Part shown: piece by piece, positions 1-12,154 of the stretch | How the letters are laid out: every line of letters begins with the position of its first letter | Numbering within the stretch: position 1 is the stretch's first letter | Source: Thuidium tamariscinum | Taxonomy: Eukaryota > Streptophyta > Bryopsida > Hypnales > Thuidiaceae | Direction of reading: 5' to 3' | Length of the DNA stretch: 64,000 bases | NCBI GenBank assembly: GCA_947034885.2 | Contig: OX344753.2 | Coordinates: 21,824,001-21,888,000 of the forward strand | Position numbers and translations under genes: made by a program | Notes under the pieces: generated by a model | Told to the model about the DNA's origin: nothing | Seen by the model: the letters and a program-made list of their open reading frames with translations, nothing else | The model's database searches: none

Positions 1-137
1 AATTGTTGGCCTTGAAGCTACTCCTCGGATACATGTTGTGTCAAAATTTCAAAAAATAAAAATAAAAACTCCATTCATAGTGAGTTGCTTGAAATCACTA
101 TGTTGCCAAAAAATGCAGCTCAGGGCTTTAGGGGTTA
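1..137 (+). repeat. Right end of a ~930-bp TTAA-bounded element (T1 family)
   Basis: The window opens inside a repeat that ends in CTTTAGGGGTTAA. The same stretch (GTTGGGC..CTTGAAGCTACTC, then GTTGCCAAAAAATG, then the terminus) recurs near 3118-3262, 19614-19756 and 27360-27496. The left part of this copy lies outside the window. No coding potential is visible. Confidence 0.6.
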
Positions 138-140
138 AAT

Positions 141-975
141 AATTCTTCACAACAATCCAACATCAAGGGGCCTTATGAAATCAAATAAAAAATTCACAAG
201 CTAATAAAGTGAATGTAGCTTTAATGATTTATTTTTTATTTCATTTTTTTTCCTCTAAAATGGTTGAATTTGTAATTTTTTTGAACTTTTGAAGGGAGTA
301 TAATCTTAAGAGTTTAAAATACACCATCTCTATATCTTTTCCATTGACTTTCTTTAGTATGAGTTCAAGGAATATACCAATTATACAATGAATTTTACAA
401 TTATCATCCACATTTTTGCTAAAAAATGCAGATTGTTTTAAACATTTTGTAATTGCTATGATTTTTTTTTAAATTACTTTGAAAAATCATATAAGATTCA
501 TTTTGATGATGTTAATTATAAAAAGTGAAGTTAAATTTTGAGCATCTATTTCTACATGAGATAGATATCAAATTTTTAGAAGGTATGTTTTAATAAAGAA
601 AACGAATGAAGTTTGACCAAGTGGGAACATAGAATGTCATTTACAGATAAAGGACATTTGAACATGTAGTGTATTTGGTATATTGGGAAGCATGTAACTA
701 TAGGATTTCAATAAATAAAGGTTCAATAGTTCTGCACGAAATGATGATTTCATTTTTTTTTTAAATTCAATAAGTTGTATCAAATACTTCATGTGTGCAT
801 TGCTTTCCCCATGTTTTGATTTCAAACCTTAAGGAGATGAAGAATTCCAATCCTATTTAGAGTGTTGCCATAGATTAACTTTGTAACATTGTTGTAGATA
901 CTAAGTGTCCAAAGAATGATTGATAATCCTTCTATGTAAGTTTGAAATATATGTGTGTGTGTGTGTGTATATAAT
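141..975. other. AT-rich intergenic DNA with a short TG microsatellite
   Basis: No gene is supported; the only open frames are short and look like chance. A (TG)n run of about nine units followed by TA units lies at 951-974. Confidence 0.5.
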
Positions 976-1122
976 CATCCTTAGAATTTTGTATCAAAAA
1001 GAGAGGTCTTGTACAATAGTTTGACCTCCAACAAGTGTTATTGAATTTTTTTTCCTTTAAACAAATGATTCACATTGTACCAAAAAAGTGATTTTCATGG
1101 TAACCACCTTGACATTTTAAGA
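976..1122 (+). repeat. Dispersed ~150-230 bp repeat (T3 family), degenerate copy
   Basis: The segment starting ATCCTTAGAATTTTGTAT and running through GTTTGACCTCCAACAAGTG matches copies near 31745-31950, 32055-32180, 42441-42672 and, reversed, 50945-51175. It abuts the left end of the T1 element at 1123. It has no coding content. Confidence 0.5.
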
Positions 1123-3262
1123 TTAACCCGTAAAACTTTTTTACTATATTTTCAACAAAAATCCTTCAAAAGTGCCGTTTCTAGTATAAGTACCAAATTT
1201 TAGAAAAAAAAACATTTGTAGAGACATATAACCATGGCATCTTGAAGTAGGCTAGTTTGAAAAGATGTAGAAAAAATTTCAAATATTTTTACTATTTGGA
1301 TAGATCGAGGGATAGATTGCAAGATATTAGCATTTGAGTTGAAAAAAAATCCTAATTTTTGCCCTACAAAAAACTTGTTGCTGGACTTGACAAGGTTTCA
1401 CTTATATGAAAAAATGTCTATATTAATAGTGCTTCTTTGGATTTTTTTTCAAGGCAAGTTGTCTACATCCTTGAAAATTTTCAAATCATTTGGAATTGTC
1501 AAATATATAGGAAAAAAATAATAAATAGGAAAAAATAGAAAATGATTCAAAATACTAAATTGTTAAGAATTTAGTTATGGAATCAAAAATTTCATTATAA
1601 AGGACTTCAAAGTTTATTTTAGTATAGGAATTCCACAACTACCAACAAACTAAAACTCCTCATACCTTTCATCTCATTCATTAAAATGAGATGATTAAAA
1701 TCTTTACACATACAATAATTTAGAAAACCAATTTCAAAACTTTAATTTTTTTTAAATCATTAAAAGTAAATAAAATTACTTGCCTAGGCTAATACTTTCA
1801 AGATAATTTAACTTTGATTGTAGGATCTATATGTCTAACTGGGTTATTACACAGTTTTTTCAAAAAGAGTTTGAAAGTCAATGTTATACTTTTAGAATAA
1901 TATGGATTGAAGCAATTTAAAAAAATGTTTTTAAGAATTGAAAATAACAACTTTGAGTTTTAATTTAAAAAAATATTTTTCAAACTTTATAGTATTTAAA
2001 GGTTGTTGCAAGAAACACCGTGCAAAAAGCGTAGCGTTTTCAAACGTAGTCTTTTTTTTTTGGGAGTACTTTAAAATTAGAAAAACAAGTTTTAAAAAAA
2101 GTGAAAAATATGTTTCATGTATAAACCTTTAAGAAGAAGGTACCCTAGAAAGGAAAGGTATAGGAAAAATCTCTAAGTAGGAAATTCAGAAAAGTGCAAA
2201 ATCTCATGAAAATTAATACTTCCACATTTTAATTTGTAAAAAATAGGAAAATCAATTTTAAGAAAAACTAAAAAATTTCCATTTGAGGAAAGTTGATTTT
2301 GATGAGATTTGACCAAAAGAACAATCTTAGAACCATCATCAATGTTCAAAAATTGTGTGCCACGGGAAAAAATTTGTACTCATGTGGAGGACATAAAAAA
2401 ACATATTTTTAGATTTTTATTTGGAATTTATAGGTTTTACACCTATGCAAATAGACCATGAAATTTTCGTCTTCAAATCATTAAATTTAGACACTGCGAA
2501 CGTAATGATAACCATAAACGTAATTTTGTGACAGCTCAACAAAAATGTTTTTTAAATATAAAATTATTTATTTTAATTTCTGAAAAATAAGGGATCTAAT
2601 AAACTTAAAGTTAGGTATGTTCAATAAAAATTTCATATTCATTGGACTTAATCTCCAAAAGTTATAGTGGAAAAAAAAGTGGTTTGCGTTGTGACGTGAA
2701 ATAGGACCGGTGTTTCTTGCAATGACCCTTAACTTTTAAAATAAGCTTATTATTTCATTTTTCATTAAATAGAAGTCTATGTCTTCCTCATAAAATAATA
2801 TAGTGATGCCGTATATATGAATTGAATTCATACACAAAAGTTATGAACAGATTAATTTTTAATTTTTAAACTTCATTCATTCCTGACCACTAGTCTATGC
2901 GTTGGATGAGATATGCCATATTTAACTACTTTTGGAGTTTGGTGTTAAATTTGGACTTTGTCATGGATCTATAGGGAGATTTTTTAATATATATAGGATT
3001 TTAGGATTTTGTATTTTTCAATATAAGTAGGGTTTAGGAGATTTGGAGAATTGGAGTACACCCACCTAAACATATATGAAATTTACATATTATGCAATAA
3101 CTTTTCAACCATATAGTTGTGAAAATTGTTGGGCCTTAATACTACTCTTTAGGCATATGTTTGAAAATTTCAAAGAAAAAGAATAAAAATTCTATTCATA
3201 GTTAGGTACCAAAAATCAATGTGAGGCAAAAAATGTAGTTTGATCCTTTAGGGATTAAAGGC
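1123..3262 (+). mobile_element. T1-family TTAA element interrupted by a ~1.3-kb insertion
   Basis: The left end is TTAACCCGTAAAAC at 1123. From there to about 1785 it tracks the intact copy at 18828-19756, and the homology resumes at about 3060 and ends in CCTTTAGGGATTAAA at 3262. The interval 1785-3060 is absent from the other copies, so it looks like a later insertion, itself containing the element at 1996-2735. No transposase is visible. This is a non-autonomous remnant; the assignment is by eye. Confidence 0.45.
1996..2735. mobile_element. ~740-bp element with GCAAGAAACACCG inverted ends
   Basis: The left end reads TTTAAAGGTTGTTGCAAGAAA and continues CACCG. The right end is its imperfect inverse, CGGTGTTTCTTGC followed by AATGACCCTTAA. 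The interior is AT-rich with no credible open frame. A similar pair of ends (ATTGCAAGAAACA and TGTTTCTTGCAAT) bounds 51978-52876. I read it as a non-autonomous DNA element nested in the T1 copy. Target duplication is not clear. Confidence 0.45.
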
Positions 3263-3363
3263 TTGTTCATATTGCATCTGTTGTATATTTACAAGTAATT
3301 ATTGGAGTGAGACCAATACAAACCTCGAAACACACAAAACCTTGAATTCTTTACCCTAGAGCG

Positions 3364-3925
3364 CATGGACATCCCCTTTTTGAACAATGTATAGATTGAA
3401 ATTTAGATTTCTTTTTCCTTACAACTTTGATGAAAGTCAACCTAATTTTTAGAGATACTTTATGAAGTTGTGGTTCTCTCCAAGGGTTGGATTTGATGAG
3501 ACTAGAGTACATATTTTCTTAAAATTACAAATGTGGAAGTTTGTCAAGTCGTTGACTTGCATTGACCCTAGTTCAAACTTGGAGTTGCAAAAATGAGGTC
3601 GTAGAATCAAAGAACACAAAAATTGCAAAAAATCACCATGTCAAGAGAACCTCATTTCAAATCCATGTCAATCAAATCTACTCCAAAAATGACAATATTT
3701 TGCTTCAAATCAAATTTTGAAGAAATTTTGAATTTTCCATTTCCAAATTTATAGAAAAATATTGGTGAGAGCACTACTGTAGCAAATCTAACCGTATGGA
3801 TGAAATCTAAAACTCAAGATCTACAACTTTTATTTGCATCTCAATTCCGAAATACTCTTCCAAATAGTACTTTATGATGATTTTTCTGAAATTGTCAATT
3901 CTGCAAATGAGTCTTGACGCCGCTT
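3364..3925 (+). repeat. Dispersed repeat DR1, copy 1 (~560 bp)
   Basis: The block from about ACCCTAGAGCG to the CTTGACGCC region recurs in the same orientation at about 15935-16505 and inverted at about 21400-21920. Shared landmarks include GAAGTTGTGGT, CTCTCCAAGG, AATGAGGTC and ATGTCAAGAGAAC. It has no intact reading frame, LTR or obvious TIR. The transposon class is unknown. Confidence 0.6.
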
Positions 3926-4647
3926 AGAGGTTCACCAATTTTTGTTCTAAGCCGAAATACTAGAATTTGGTTGCGAAGAAATTAGAGATTCATATGCACC
4001 TGTTCCATGACTTCCATCTAGTGAAAAATGGGAGTTCCTTGAGAGATTTTTCACTTGTCTCAAATTCTCAAGCGATCATGCATGCCTGCAATGTGTGGTT
4101 CCTTCACATGAGTGAGATTCAAGTTTCACACATTTGTATGCATTTTGGTGTGTTGAACCTTAACTTTTTCTCTGAAATGTATCCCAAGCTGAGGTCTGCT
4201 CTCGAAATCGACACCAACATGACATTTCGTCATCATGTCTCCACCAATGGAATCCCATAAGTTAGTCTCTGTGAACTTCTCGGACCTAATTTGTCAGGGA
4301 AAACACTGCAACTCAAGGATTGTGCACAATCGCTATCAAAGTAAGTTACTGCATTCATTGTTTCTGACTGGCCTTGCATTGACAAAAGATAAATGTAAAA
4401 CGGGTCCTTCCTCTCTGTCCATCTTGGCTCTTGTAGTCGGAACCTCCATGTGGGTTTCTGCAGAGGTGCTGCACGGAGCAGCTTCGATGGAAGAGATTCA
4501 ACGGAGCTTCAATGCTGGGAGCGGCTCGATCCGCGCGGCTTTAATTTTGCAATGTGCGTGGGACCAATGCTCCCCCATGAATTTCTATGGAATTTCTGAA
4601 GTTGAAACGGGAATTTATTAAGATTTCTGAGCTTGAATTTGGTGGAG
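3926..4647. other. Unique sequence 5' of the SDR relic
   Basis: Base composition is less AT-rich than the upstream repeats. Two chance-length open frames (97 and 128 codons) overlap here and match no family I recognise. It may be the old promoter and 5' leader of the SDR locus. Confidence 0.3.
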
Positions 4648-7600
4648 ATGAACTCCAAAGATCCGAAGCAGGTAGCCATTGTCACGGGATTCAATACCTA
4701 AATCGGAAGGTAACACACTTGTGCTTCCACTTCATTGCAAAAATCTCTCAATGCGCTTGAATTTCGTGAGATGATGCCCGAGGGAACGAGCGAGATGAGA
4801 TTCCCTGAAATCCTTTGAACGGGTTTGATGGGTTTGGTGAATTTTTCTAATGATTCATTCACAAATTTTGGCTTGGAAGTTAAAATTGGAGTAGGGTTAG
4901 TAGTTTGTCTTGTTGACGTTGAAGAGGTCTCTGGTAGCAGAGGGAATCGTCAGTGAGTGCGAAGGCTTGTGAGAGAAGTCAATTGAATCTTTGTGTCTAA
5001 GTTGTTTAGGAATTTTTGGGCTGTTTGAGGGTGCGTCTGCTGGAAATTGTATTCTGATTCTGTGATTGTTGATTTTTGCGACAGAGACCGATCTTTGGCT
5101 TGCCAAGGATGGCATGAAAGTGTTCATGGCATGTCGCAGTGCTGACCGAGGCCGTGAAGCTGCGTCTTTACATTCGTGAGCGAAGTACGGTGTTGTGTTT
5201 TCTCGTTGCCATCGTGTTTGTTTTCCAAAATATATTAAAAGAAATGTTACAAGTGTATCACTATGAATTAAGGTATGTTTACGGTTGATGTTCCCAGTGG
5301 TGTTTGCGAGAGTGGGAATGAATTCAGTTTTACCTTTGGAGTTGACTAACATTGATAAAATCACTCATAACATGAATTGCAAACTCACCCAAGTATGCTT
5401 GTGATTAGCGAGCTACTAAGCATACTACTTAGGTGTCTTTTTGCATACCATTGAATATGTTTGATCTTATAGAGTACATACTAAACTAACAACGGTATTT
5501 AGTGTCATTGATACTAAATTTCAAGTATCATAAATGTCATTTTTTTGGTTTAGTATTGTAATAGTTTAGGTTCATAATTTTTACTACTATTGCAAAAACT
5601 ATCAATAATAGAAAATTGGATTTTGATGACATTGTTTGTAAAGATATTTACAATTAGTATCACATTTAAAGTTATTTACATGACATCATATACCATATGA
5701 CACTACGTTAAAAAGGGGTTTTAGCGTAGTGGTTCAGGCCTTTGCTCTTATGCTGTTCAAGAGTAGAGACACTTGATGTATACCCCGCTTCTTTGTGTTG
5801 ATTAAACAAGGTTCGGCATTCATTGGATTTCTGCAGGCTTGTCCAGGAGCCGATGTGGAAGTCTTGTTACTGGATTTGGGGACCTTAGAATCTGTGCGAA
5901 AGTGTGCAACTGACTTCAAGTCTCGAAACCTACCTCTGAAGCTCCTGGTAAGCTCCTTGAACCCTGCGATTGGGTTTAATTGGAGTGTATTCTGCAGTTG
6001 TTGGGTATTGCTGCTTCTGTGCATTTTGTGGGTCAATTTTTTTGGTGATTAGTTTGCTCCTCTAAACTGTAGATTGATAATGCTTGCGTTTATTCTGAAA
6101 CTCCCTGGTACACAGCTGAAGGTGTCAGTGGTAATACTCAGGTATTATTCTCAGCATATCATGCTTATTCTATTATGGTTTAATTCATGAATGCTTTGAT
6201 TGGGAAGGTCAGAATGTATTCTGTCAGAGTTTCCTGTTGATGATTTTGGTGTTCCCTCAGCAAATTTTTCTTTGATCTATTTCTGGCCAAAGCTTCCAAA
6301 GCATTCAGGTTTAGACAATGGTAATTGAGTGCTTCAAGGAAGAGCATATCAAGATAACCCTATTTTTAATCTTCATGTTCAGAGACTTAGTACGTTCATC
6401 ATGGATTGTCTAATGGTGGTACTGTTGAGTGGATTCTACACAACAAGTGTCTCCATGCAAGTTTAGGAAGGCAGTGACTAATGATGAACTTTTAATTTAT
6501 CATTGATTGTCAACCTGTTTTTTCTATTAGAATGTATTTATCCTACAAGATGCTATCTACAAATGTTAGGATTCATCTCTCATCAAAATGAGAGGATCAA
6601 TATGGACTTAAGTGATGGTTTTGGCTAGTGCTGCAGGTTAATCACTTGGGTCATTATCTCTTGACTCGGCTATTGGAAGACAGTTTGGTGGCAAGTGCAC
6701 CTTCTTGGGTACATCTCAACTTCCTTGAAAAATACTTCTGTTGCTTTTTTTTTCCTGCGTTTCTTTGTTGTTCACTCTAAGATAACGAATCAACTCACTT
6801 CAGCTGGATTTGACTGAGGTGCAAGAATGATATCATTTTCCTTGTGGGTTTAGTTTCTTTGATGTAGGAATCTGACATTAAGAATGGTGATTGAAAAGCT
6901 ACTCAACGTGAGCTCCATAATGAGTCGAGAATTGAAATTCCCAGATCCGGTACAATACTCTTCCCTTCTGCTTGGTCGAGTGTTTCTTTAGGGGCTTCCG
7001 AAATGCCAAAGTTTTGTGATTTTTTAGTATTTTTCTCAGAGTCAGGAATGCATTGGAGGTTGAGAGCAAAAGCACTTCCTGTTTGCTGCGTGGATACTCA
7101 GGAGAAATTCTTCAGAGAGTCAAAGCCGGCGACTATTAGCATTGCAAGCTTGAGAACATTCTGTTTACCTTTGAATTGCAAGGGCGGTGGCAAGGTATTT
7201 GAACGTGTTTCGCATATTGTTGTACTCACTTAATCTCTGAATATACTTTCCTGGATATCAGCTTGTATACAAGTCTAGTGAGCCCAATGCCTTCATCTCG
7301 TGCCACCATTTTTTCATGTTTTTATTCGCAATTTTTGCAGGGAAAGGGTTTCAAGCATGCGCAATGGATCCAGGTCAACTTTTAACCTCTCCTCTTAACT
7401 CGGTGATATTTGTGATGCTAGTGAGGTGTGTCTTCTTCTTTTGCATTGATGTTTACGAACTGGACTTTGTTGTGCTGGAAACCAAAAAACGTCAATGTCC
7501 AAAATTCATAAACTCCATAAATCACTAGATCTAAACAAGTCAGGATTTAGTGTGCCTGAATTCTGCAAGGTGGCTAATGCTGAGTTAGGCTTTTAAGTTC

Positions 7601-8840
7601 ACTAACTATTGCTACTTGGTGTGGGCTGATTTAGCACGCCAACACATTGATTTTGTTACATTTTTGTTCACTTGTCCAAAATTGGTCATTTAACTGGTAG
7701 AAAATGAATGTAAATTCGTTGCAACTCAGTGGGAATTAGCGCCAATTTGCTAATTGGAACAACTTGGGCAATGTGGGCATTTAGTAAGTAATTCTAGTTT
7801 GCTAAGTGGTGGTGCTCCTAAGTTTTCTTGGTATTTACTTGTAAGACAACAAGTGGATTCAGATTAGGCGCTTGAGTAGAAAGAAAAGAAAACTCATTTA
7901 ATGGCCTACTTGAATGGCTTTGAACGGTGCGAGACCTTCATTGTGATTCGTAATATTGGCAGGTGGCATTTGCCCCAACATGGGACGGAGCAACGCCGGT
8001 GTACCATGCTGCCACCACTCTTTTGAAAACTGACCATGGCAAAACTCCATTTGCCAAGGGAGGGTTTGCGTGGTGGAGGGTAGGCTATCTATATACCATC
8101 TCACTTGTTGATCTCTTTACAAAAGTTGCCAGTTAATATAAATTAAATCATATGTGGAATTTCTTAGTTTGGCAGCCCCAAGCTGTTTGATTCTGAGTCC
8201 AAAACTTGAGACCTGGTGTAAAGTCCCGGATTTTTAGCACTTGTACAGTATAGATATGGCTTTCTGCAAAATTAGCAATTTAATGCATATGAAAATAAGA
8301 AAATGGATATGTAACTCCATGATGAAGTGACTTCCAGATTTCGTGAACAAATATAGGGTGATTCTTTCTGCAATGACATCATTTCTATAACATCATCAAG
8401 AATAATTTAAGGTGTCCAAACATTCTTATAAACTATGCTCTCAACTATATGTTATTTTATGAATTTACCTGATGATTACAATGTATCACAAGAATTCTGT
8501 ATTACGGAGTACTTCATGGGGTATCTCAAAGTAACTCGATATCTCAAGTGACTCAAAAGAAATGCGTCTGAGTTACTTCCCCGAGCTTTAAAAGGTTCCA
8601 GGCATTGATTCAATTCATGTATACTTGGTGGGCTTGATACAGGTGACAAGGCCCAATTGGACGCCCATGTTTTGGCTTATGGGACTCCCGGCTGCTGCAT
8701 TGGATTGGCCAGTTTGGTACCTTTCAAAGGAACAGTTCTTAAGCGAAGTTGTACTAGTTACTGCAAATCCACAAGCTTACGATGAGGGCCTGGCATCCAA
8801 ACTCTGGAGCCTCTCTGCAGACGTTGGTCTCTCGGAGTAG
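4648..8840 (+). pseudogene. Short-chain dehydrogenase/reductase (SDR) pseudogene, about ten exons
   Basis: Ten exon-like blocks in order resemble a plant NAD(P)-dependent SDR: 4648-4709 (KQVAIVTG), ~5084-5175 (WLAKDGMKVFMACRSADRG), 5837-5947 (ACPGADVEVLLLDLGTLESV), 6073-6141 (WYTAEGVSGNTQ), 6637-6708 (VNHLGHYLLTRLLED), ~6898-6949 (LLNVSSIMSRELKFPDP), 7102-7194 (KLENILFTFELQG), 7341-7402 (GKGFQACAMDPGQLLT), 7963-8079 (WDGATPVYHAAT) and 8643-8840 (AYDEGLASKLWSLSADVG, stop TAG). Most splice sites and phases still fit. It is broken in several places. A TAA at 4699-4701 falls inside the TGxxxGxG cofactor motif. The NNAG motif reads DNAC. One base appears lost at 7126-7127, and a TAG at 7137-7139 sits inside the catalytic YxxxK (Tyr-stop-His-Cys-Lys). 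Exon 2 does not join exons 1 or 3 in frame. SDR membership is secure; the subfamily is not, though a WWOX/retinol-dehydrogenase-like plant SDR is plausible. Confidence 0.85.
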
Positions 8841-10835
8841 AACTTTTGCTACAATTCCTATGTTTGATTCCAACATTTGATTCTTAATAACATTATTATT
8901 AGGTCCTGTCATTGTGTAAGGAAGCTTCAGTTGCGACTTTAATTGTCATTGCTTCTAAATGATACTAAAGACATTCTGTCTATAACTTATATCATACAGT
9001 ATCATGAACTTCGCTTCTGTTCAACAGTATTCATTGTGTTGTTTTCTACAATAAGTCCCTTTTATTTTTTGCTCCCCTTAATATCCCTATTCAATGTAGT
9101 ACTTTGGAGAGAGAAGAATAGCATTTTGCTCAATTTGGTAACTATACCTTTTCATTTTCAATATTGTTAATGTGTTATTCAAATGTATTTATTTTATTAA
9201 ATATGTTATCATTTACTAGCAATATTATTCTCATTTGTTTTTATACAAATCATTTTTGTGCATACTTGCTACTATGGACAATTACTACAATGATATCTTT
9301 TTTGTTCTCATTCTACATGATAAGACATTGTTTTATACTTAATTTTCCAAATTGTGAAATCATCGAAGTAGAATCAATTTTTTTAATTGCACATATTCAA
9401 TTTGAGTGTAAAATTTTGTGTATAAATTAGAGAGTCATATGATATATTGGTTCATCTATCTTTTGGTATGTAGATTTTGGTAGATTTTACAATCTATCTC
9501 AATTTATAATTTGGTAGATTTAGATAGTATAATTGTTTGGACATCCAAATAACTTTAAAATTTCATTTGTTTTCATCCACTCCTTTATTAATGAAGAGCT
9601 CAAATAGAGTTGTTTTATTTTCTTTAATTTTTGAATTGTATTGTAGTTAATTGAAATATGAAAGTCAATATTGTTAACATTGTTGAAAATGCTCATGAAG
9701 ATGGGAGTGCTCTTTGCATAAATTAAGAACTTCATCATCAAATTGAAAACAAACGTTTGCATCAACAAGTTTAGTGGTTCTCTTATTTGACTACAAGAGG
9801 TAATTATATGTTCACATTGTTTTTATGTAGTTTTATAGAATGAGGAAAAATAATAAATTTACTCAAAGCAATACACAAAGTTGTCTCAATAACTATGGAA
9901 TTTTTCACTTGACGAAAGCAAAAAGCACCAAGTATATATATTGTATTGTTAGGAATTGCATTATTGGTATGATAGTACATGTGAATCACTAGTTGTAGTA
10001 AAAATAGTATTAGCTTTGCCAAAATGTTATCTACTTTGGCCATCTATATGAGCAAATAGAGATTCATAAAGATATTAATATTATATAAGTTTTTTCCCAA
10101 TCAAAAGTCTAGCTCAATTTCAATGGCTTCTCAAGTGGTTCAACTTTGGTAGAAATGTTTTTATCCAAAAGGTCACCTCTCCAAGGATTGATTATCTACT
10201 CTTTAAAAGTTGATTTTACTTTCAAAGTGGGACTTACAAAGACATTCATCACATCTATTTGGATAGTTATCCCATTACCAAAAACTATTAGTAATTGAAA
10301 GTTTGGAAGTAGAGAGCATCTAACTAGAGAAACAAAAATTATTGATGGAAAATGATTCAAATGTATACCAAAAATTGGAGGTGTTTTGTTCAATCTATGG
10401 TCAAAAGTTCCATCCACAACATTAAAGGGATGATCGTTGTTCTTAGCAATCCTTGATTACCATGATTGTTGATGTTCTCAATGATAAAGGCTTGGCTACT
10501 CTTCAAATACTTTTGAAGTTTGGACCAAAAATTCATTGAAGATCACTATGGTTAAATCCCATACAACAACTCTATATAGGTTTACATCCAAAAGAATTAA
10601 ATGTAGCACCACACCAATTGGAGAAACATTGGAGAAGAAGAAAATGCACCTATTGATCTAAAAATCAAACAATTTTGGTAGCTACCTTGGTCACAATGGG
10701 TTGTGTTTTTATAGGGTTACTGTACATGTAGGTCAATTTTGTAAATAACTCAAGATAATTTGAAAAATGTTGAAATTTAGAAAATTATTTACAACTATTT
10801 CTAAAAATTAGAAAAAGGAACTCTTGTATGCATGG
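8841..10835. other. AT-rich intergenic DNA, no gene seen
   Basis: Open frames are short and low-complexity (70-90 codons, Phe/Ile/Leu-rich from AT content) on both strands. I see no motif, repeat boundary or RNA gene that I can support. Confidence 0.4.
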
Positions 10836-10980
10836 TTAGGGGCATTTCACACTATGGCCGTCCAAGTTGAGAGGCCATGATTTTCTCAAATCTGATTGGT
10901 GAAAATCATGGTTTCTCAAATCTAATTGGTGGAATTGACAGCCTCTCGACTTGGACGGCCATAGTATGAAACACCCCTTA
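10836..10980. mobile_element. Tourist-like MITE (PIF/Harbinger type) with TTA target duplication
   Basis: A 139-bp foldback at 10839-10977 begins GGGGCATTTCACACTATGG and ends with the near-perfect inverse, CCATAGTATGAAACACCCC. The arms run about 36 bp each. It is flanked on both sides by TTA (10836-10838 and 10978-10980), the 3-bp target duplication typical of PIF/Harbinger elements. The interior carries a tandem pair of TCTCAAATCT(G/A)ATTGGTG. No coding capacity. The class is inferred from the TSD and terminal GGGG. Confidence 0.8.
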
Positions 10981-11204
10981 GAAAGAATCAATGCAAAATT
11001 AAGGGTATCCTCTTAAAGAGACGAAATTTTTTAAAAATTCCTCTCTATCAATCAAACCATCGAAATGCAAAAAGTAAACTACTTCAACATGAACTACCAA
11101 AATTGACCTACAGTGGAAACACCCAAAACCGTCAAAATAAGGAATTCAGCATAGTTGGAGGCAGCATTTTCTTAAAATGATATTTTTCTAGTATTAGCGA
11201 GTGA

Positions 11205-11520
11205 AAATCATGAATATTGAAAAAAAATCAGATTTTTCGGCTACAGTATGTAATTTCTACAAATTTTCAAAGTATTGACTCCCTAGACCCGTGAAACCGT
11301 CCTATAGGTGCCCCAAAACTGAACCTTGCAAAAATCAATACTCAGCCAACCAGATTTTTCTATGTGTCCTTCAATTGGATCAGCAAATTACAATCATACA
11401 TGTGGCGAACACATTAAGGGAACTCTACTGACACATCTATTGTCCATTGCAAGGAACAAGCACGGGAATGGATGTTTTGCCCTTACAGTACAGTAACAAT
11501 GGTATTGTTCTTTGGCCCCA
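11205..11520 (+). repeat. Dispersed repeat DR3, copy 1
   Basis: The run from the ATTGAAAAAAAATCAGATTT region through CCGTCCTATAGGTG to the ACGGGAATGGATG region matches 24755-25060 in order and orientation, with obvious divergence. Function and class are unknown. Confidence 0.5.
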
Positions 11521-12154
11521 TAATTATCTTTTTGCCTTCAGGTCCCTTTTTTTCTCCATGGGCAGGGATATTATAATTTTCAACTTCATTTTTTTTTTTC
11601 AAATTAATGAGAAATTAGTGTAGGTGGACAAGACCCAATAGGAACGGTTCCAATAGAGAGACAAAGCCGAGGAATGAGAATATACTGTCGTCGGTTCTCT
11701 TAGTGCAGTGGGGTTTTCCCATTTGTTAAAGAAAAGAAAAAGAAGAACGAATATACTGTCGTCGGAATGAAGGGATTTGGCGTGCTGGAGTTGGCATCCC
11801 CGCTGCCTTTGGCTGCACCCTTCTGGAGTTCTTATCTACCCAGCCTACAAGTGAGCTGGAATATACAGTGAGTTATGACGGTCTAACTTCCCTCCTGCTC
11901 AGTCGATCTTCCCCACAGCCCAATTCCTTCTTCATGTTATTTGGGCCCATATAGTGTCCCAAAGCTATTTTGAAAAATTGGACCGATTTGGGCTCCAGTT
12001 GCTAGTCAAGTGAAGGTTTTACAAGTGGAATCACAAAATTCGAGTTGCAAAATCAAGCCTATGAGGCCAACTTTCAACCCCGGTATCTACCCCAGTACCA
12101 TCCAAGTCGCACCCCAGTCTCACCCCAAATGTCACCATAACTGGCCACTGTTAT
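11521..12154. other. Intergenic DNA with a direct repeat GAATATACTGTCGTCGG
   Basis: Moderate GC and no supported gene. The 17-mer GAATATACTGTCGTCGG occurs twice, about 70 bp apart (near 11679 and 11749). Confidence 0.35.

Noticed and set aside
4235-4621. 128-codon open frame upstream of the SDR relic
   Set aside because: No recognisable domain; it lies where a leader would be expected and is not supported by splice sites or composition.
5716-5790. tRNA-like or SINE-like box A sequence (TTAGCGTAGTGGTTCAGGC)
   Set aside because: Resembles a tRNA A box, but I found no B box (GGTTCGANTCC) and no cloverleaf, so it is not called.
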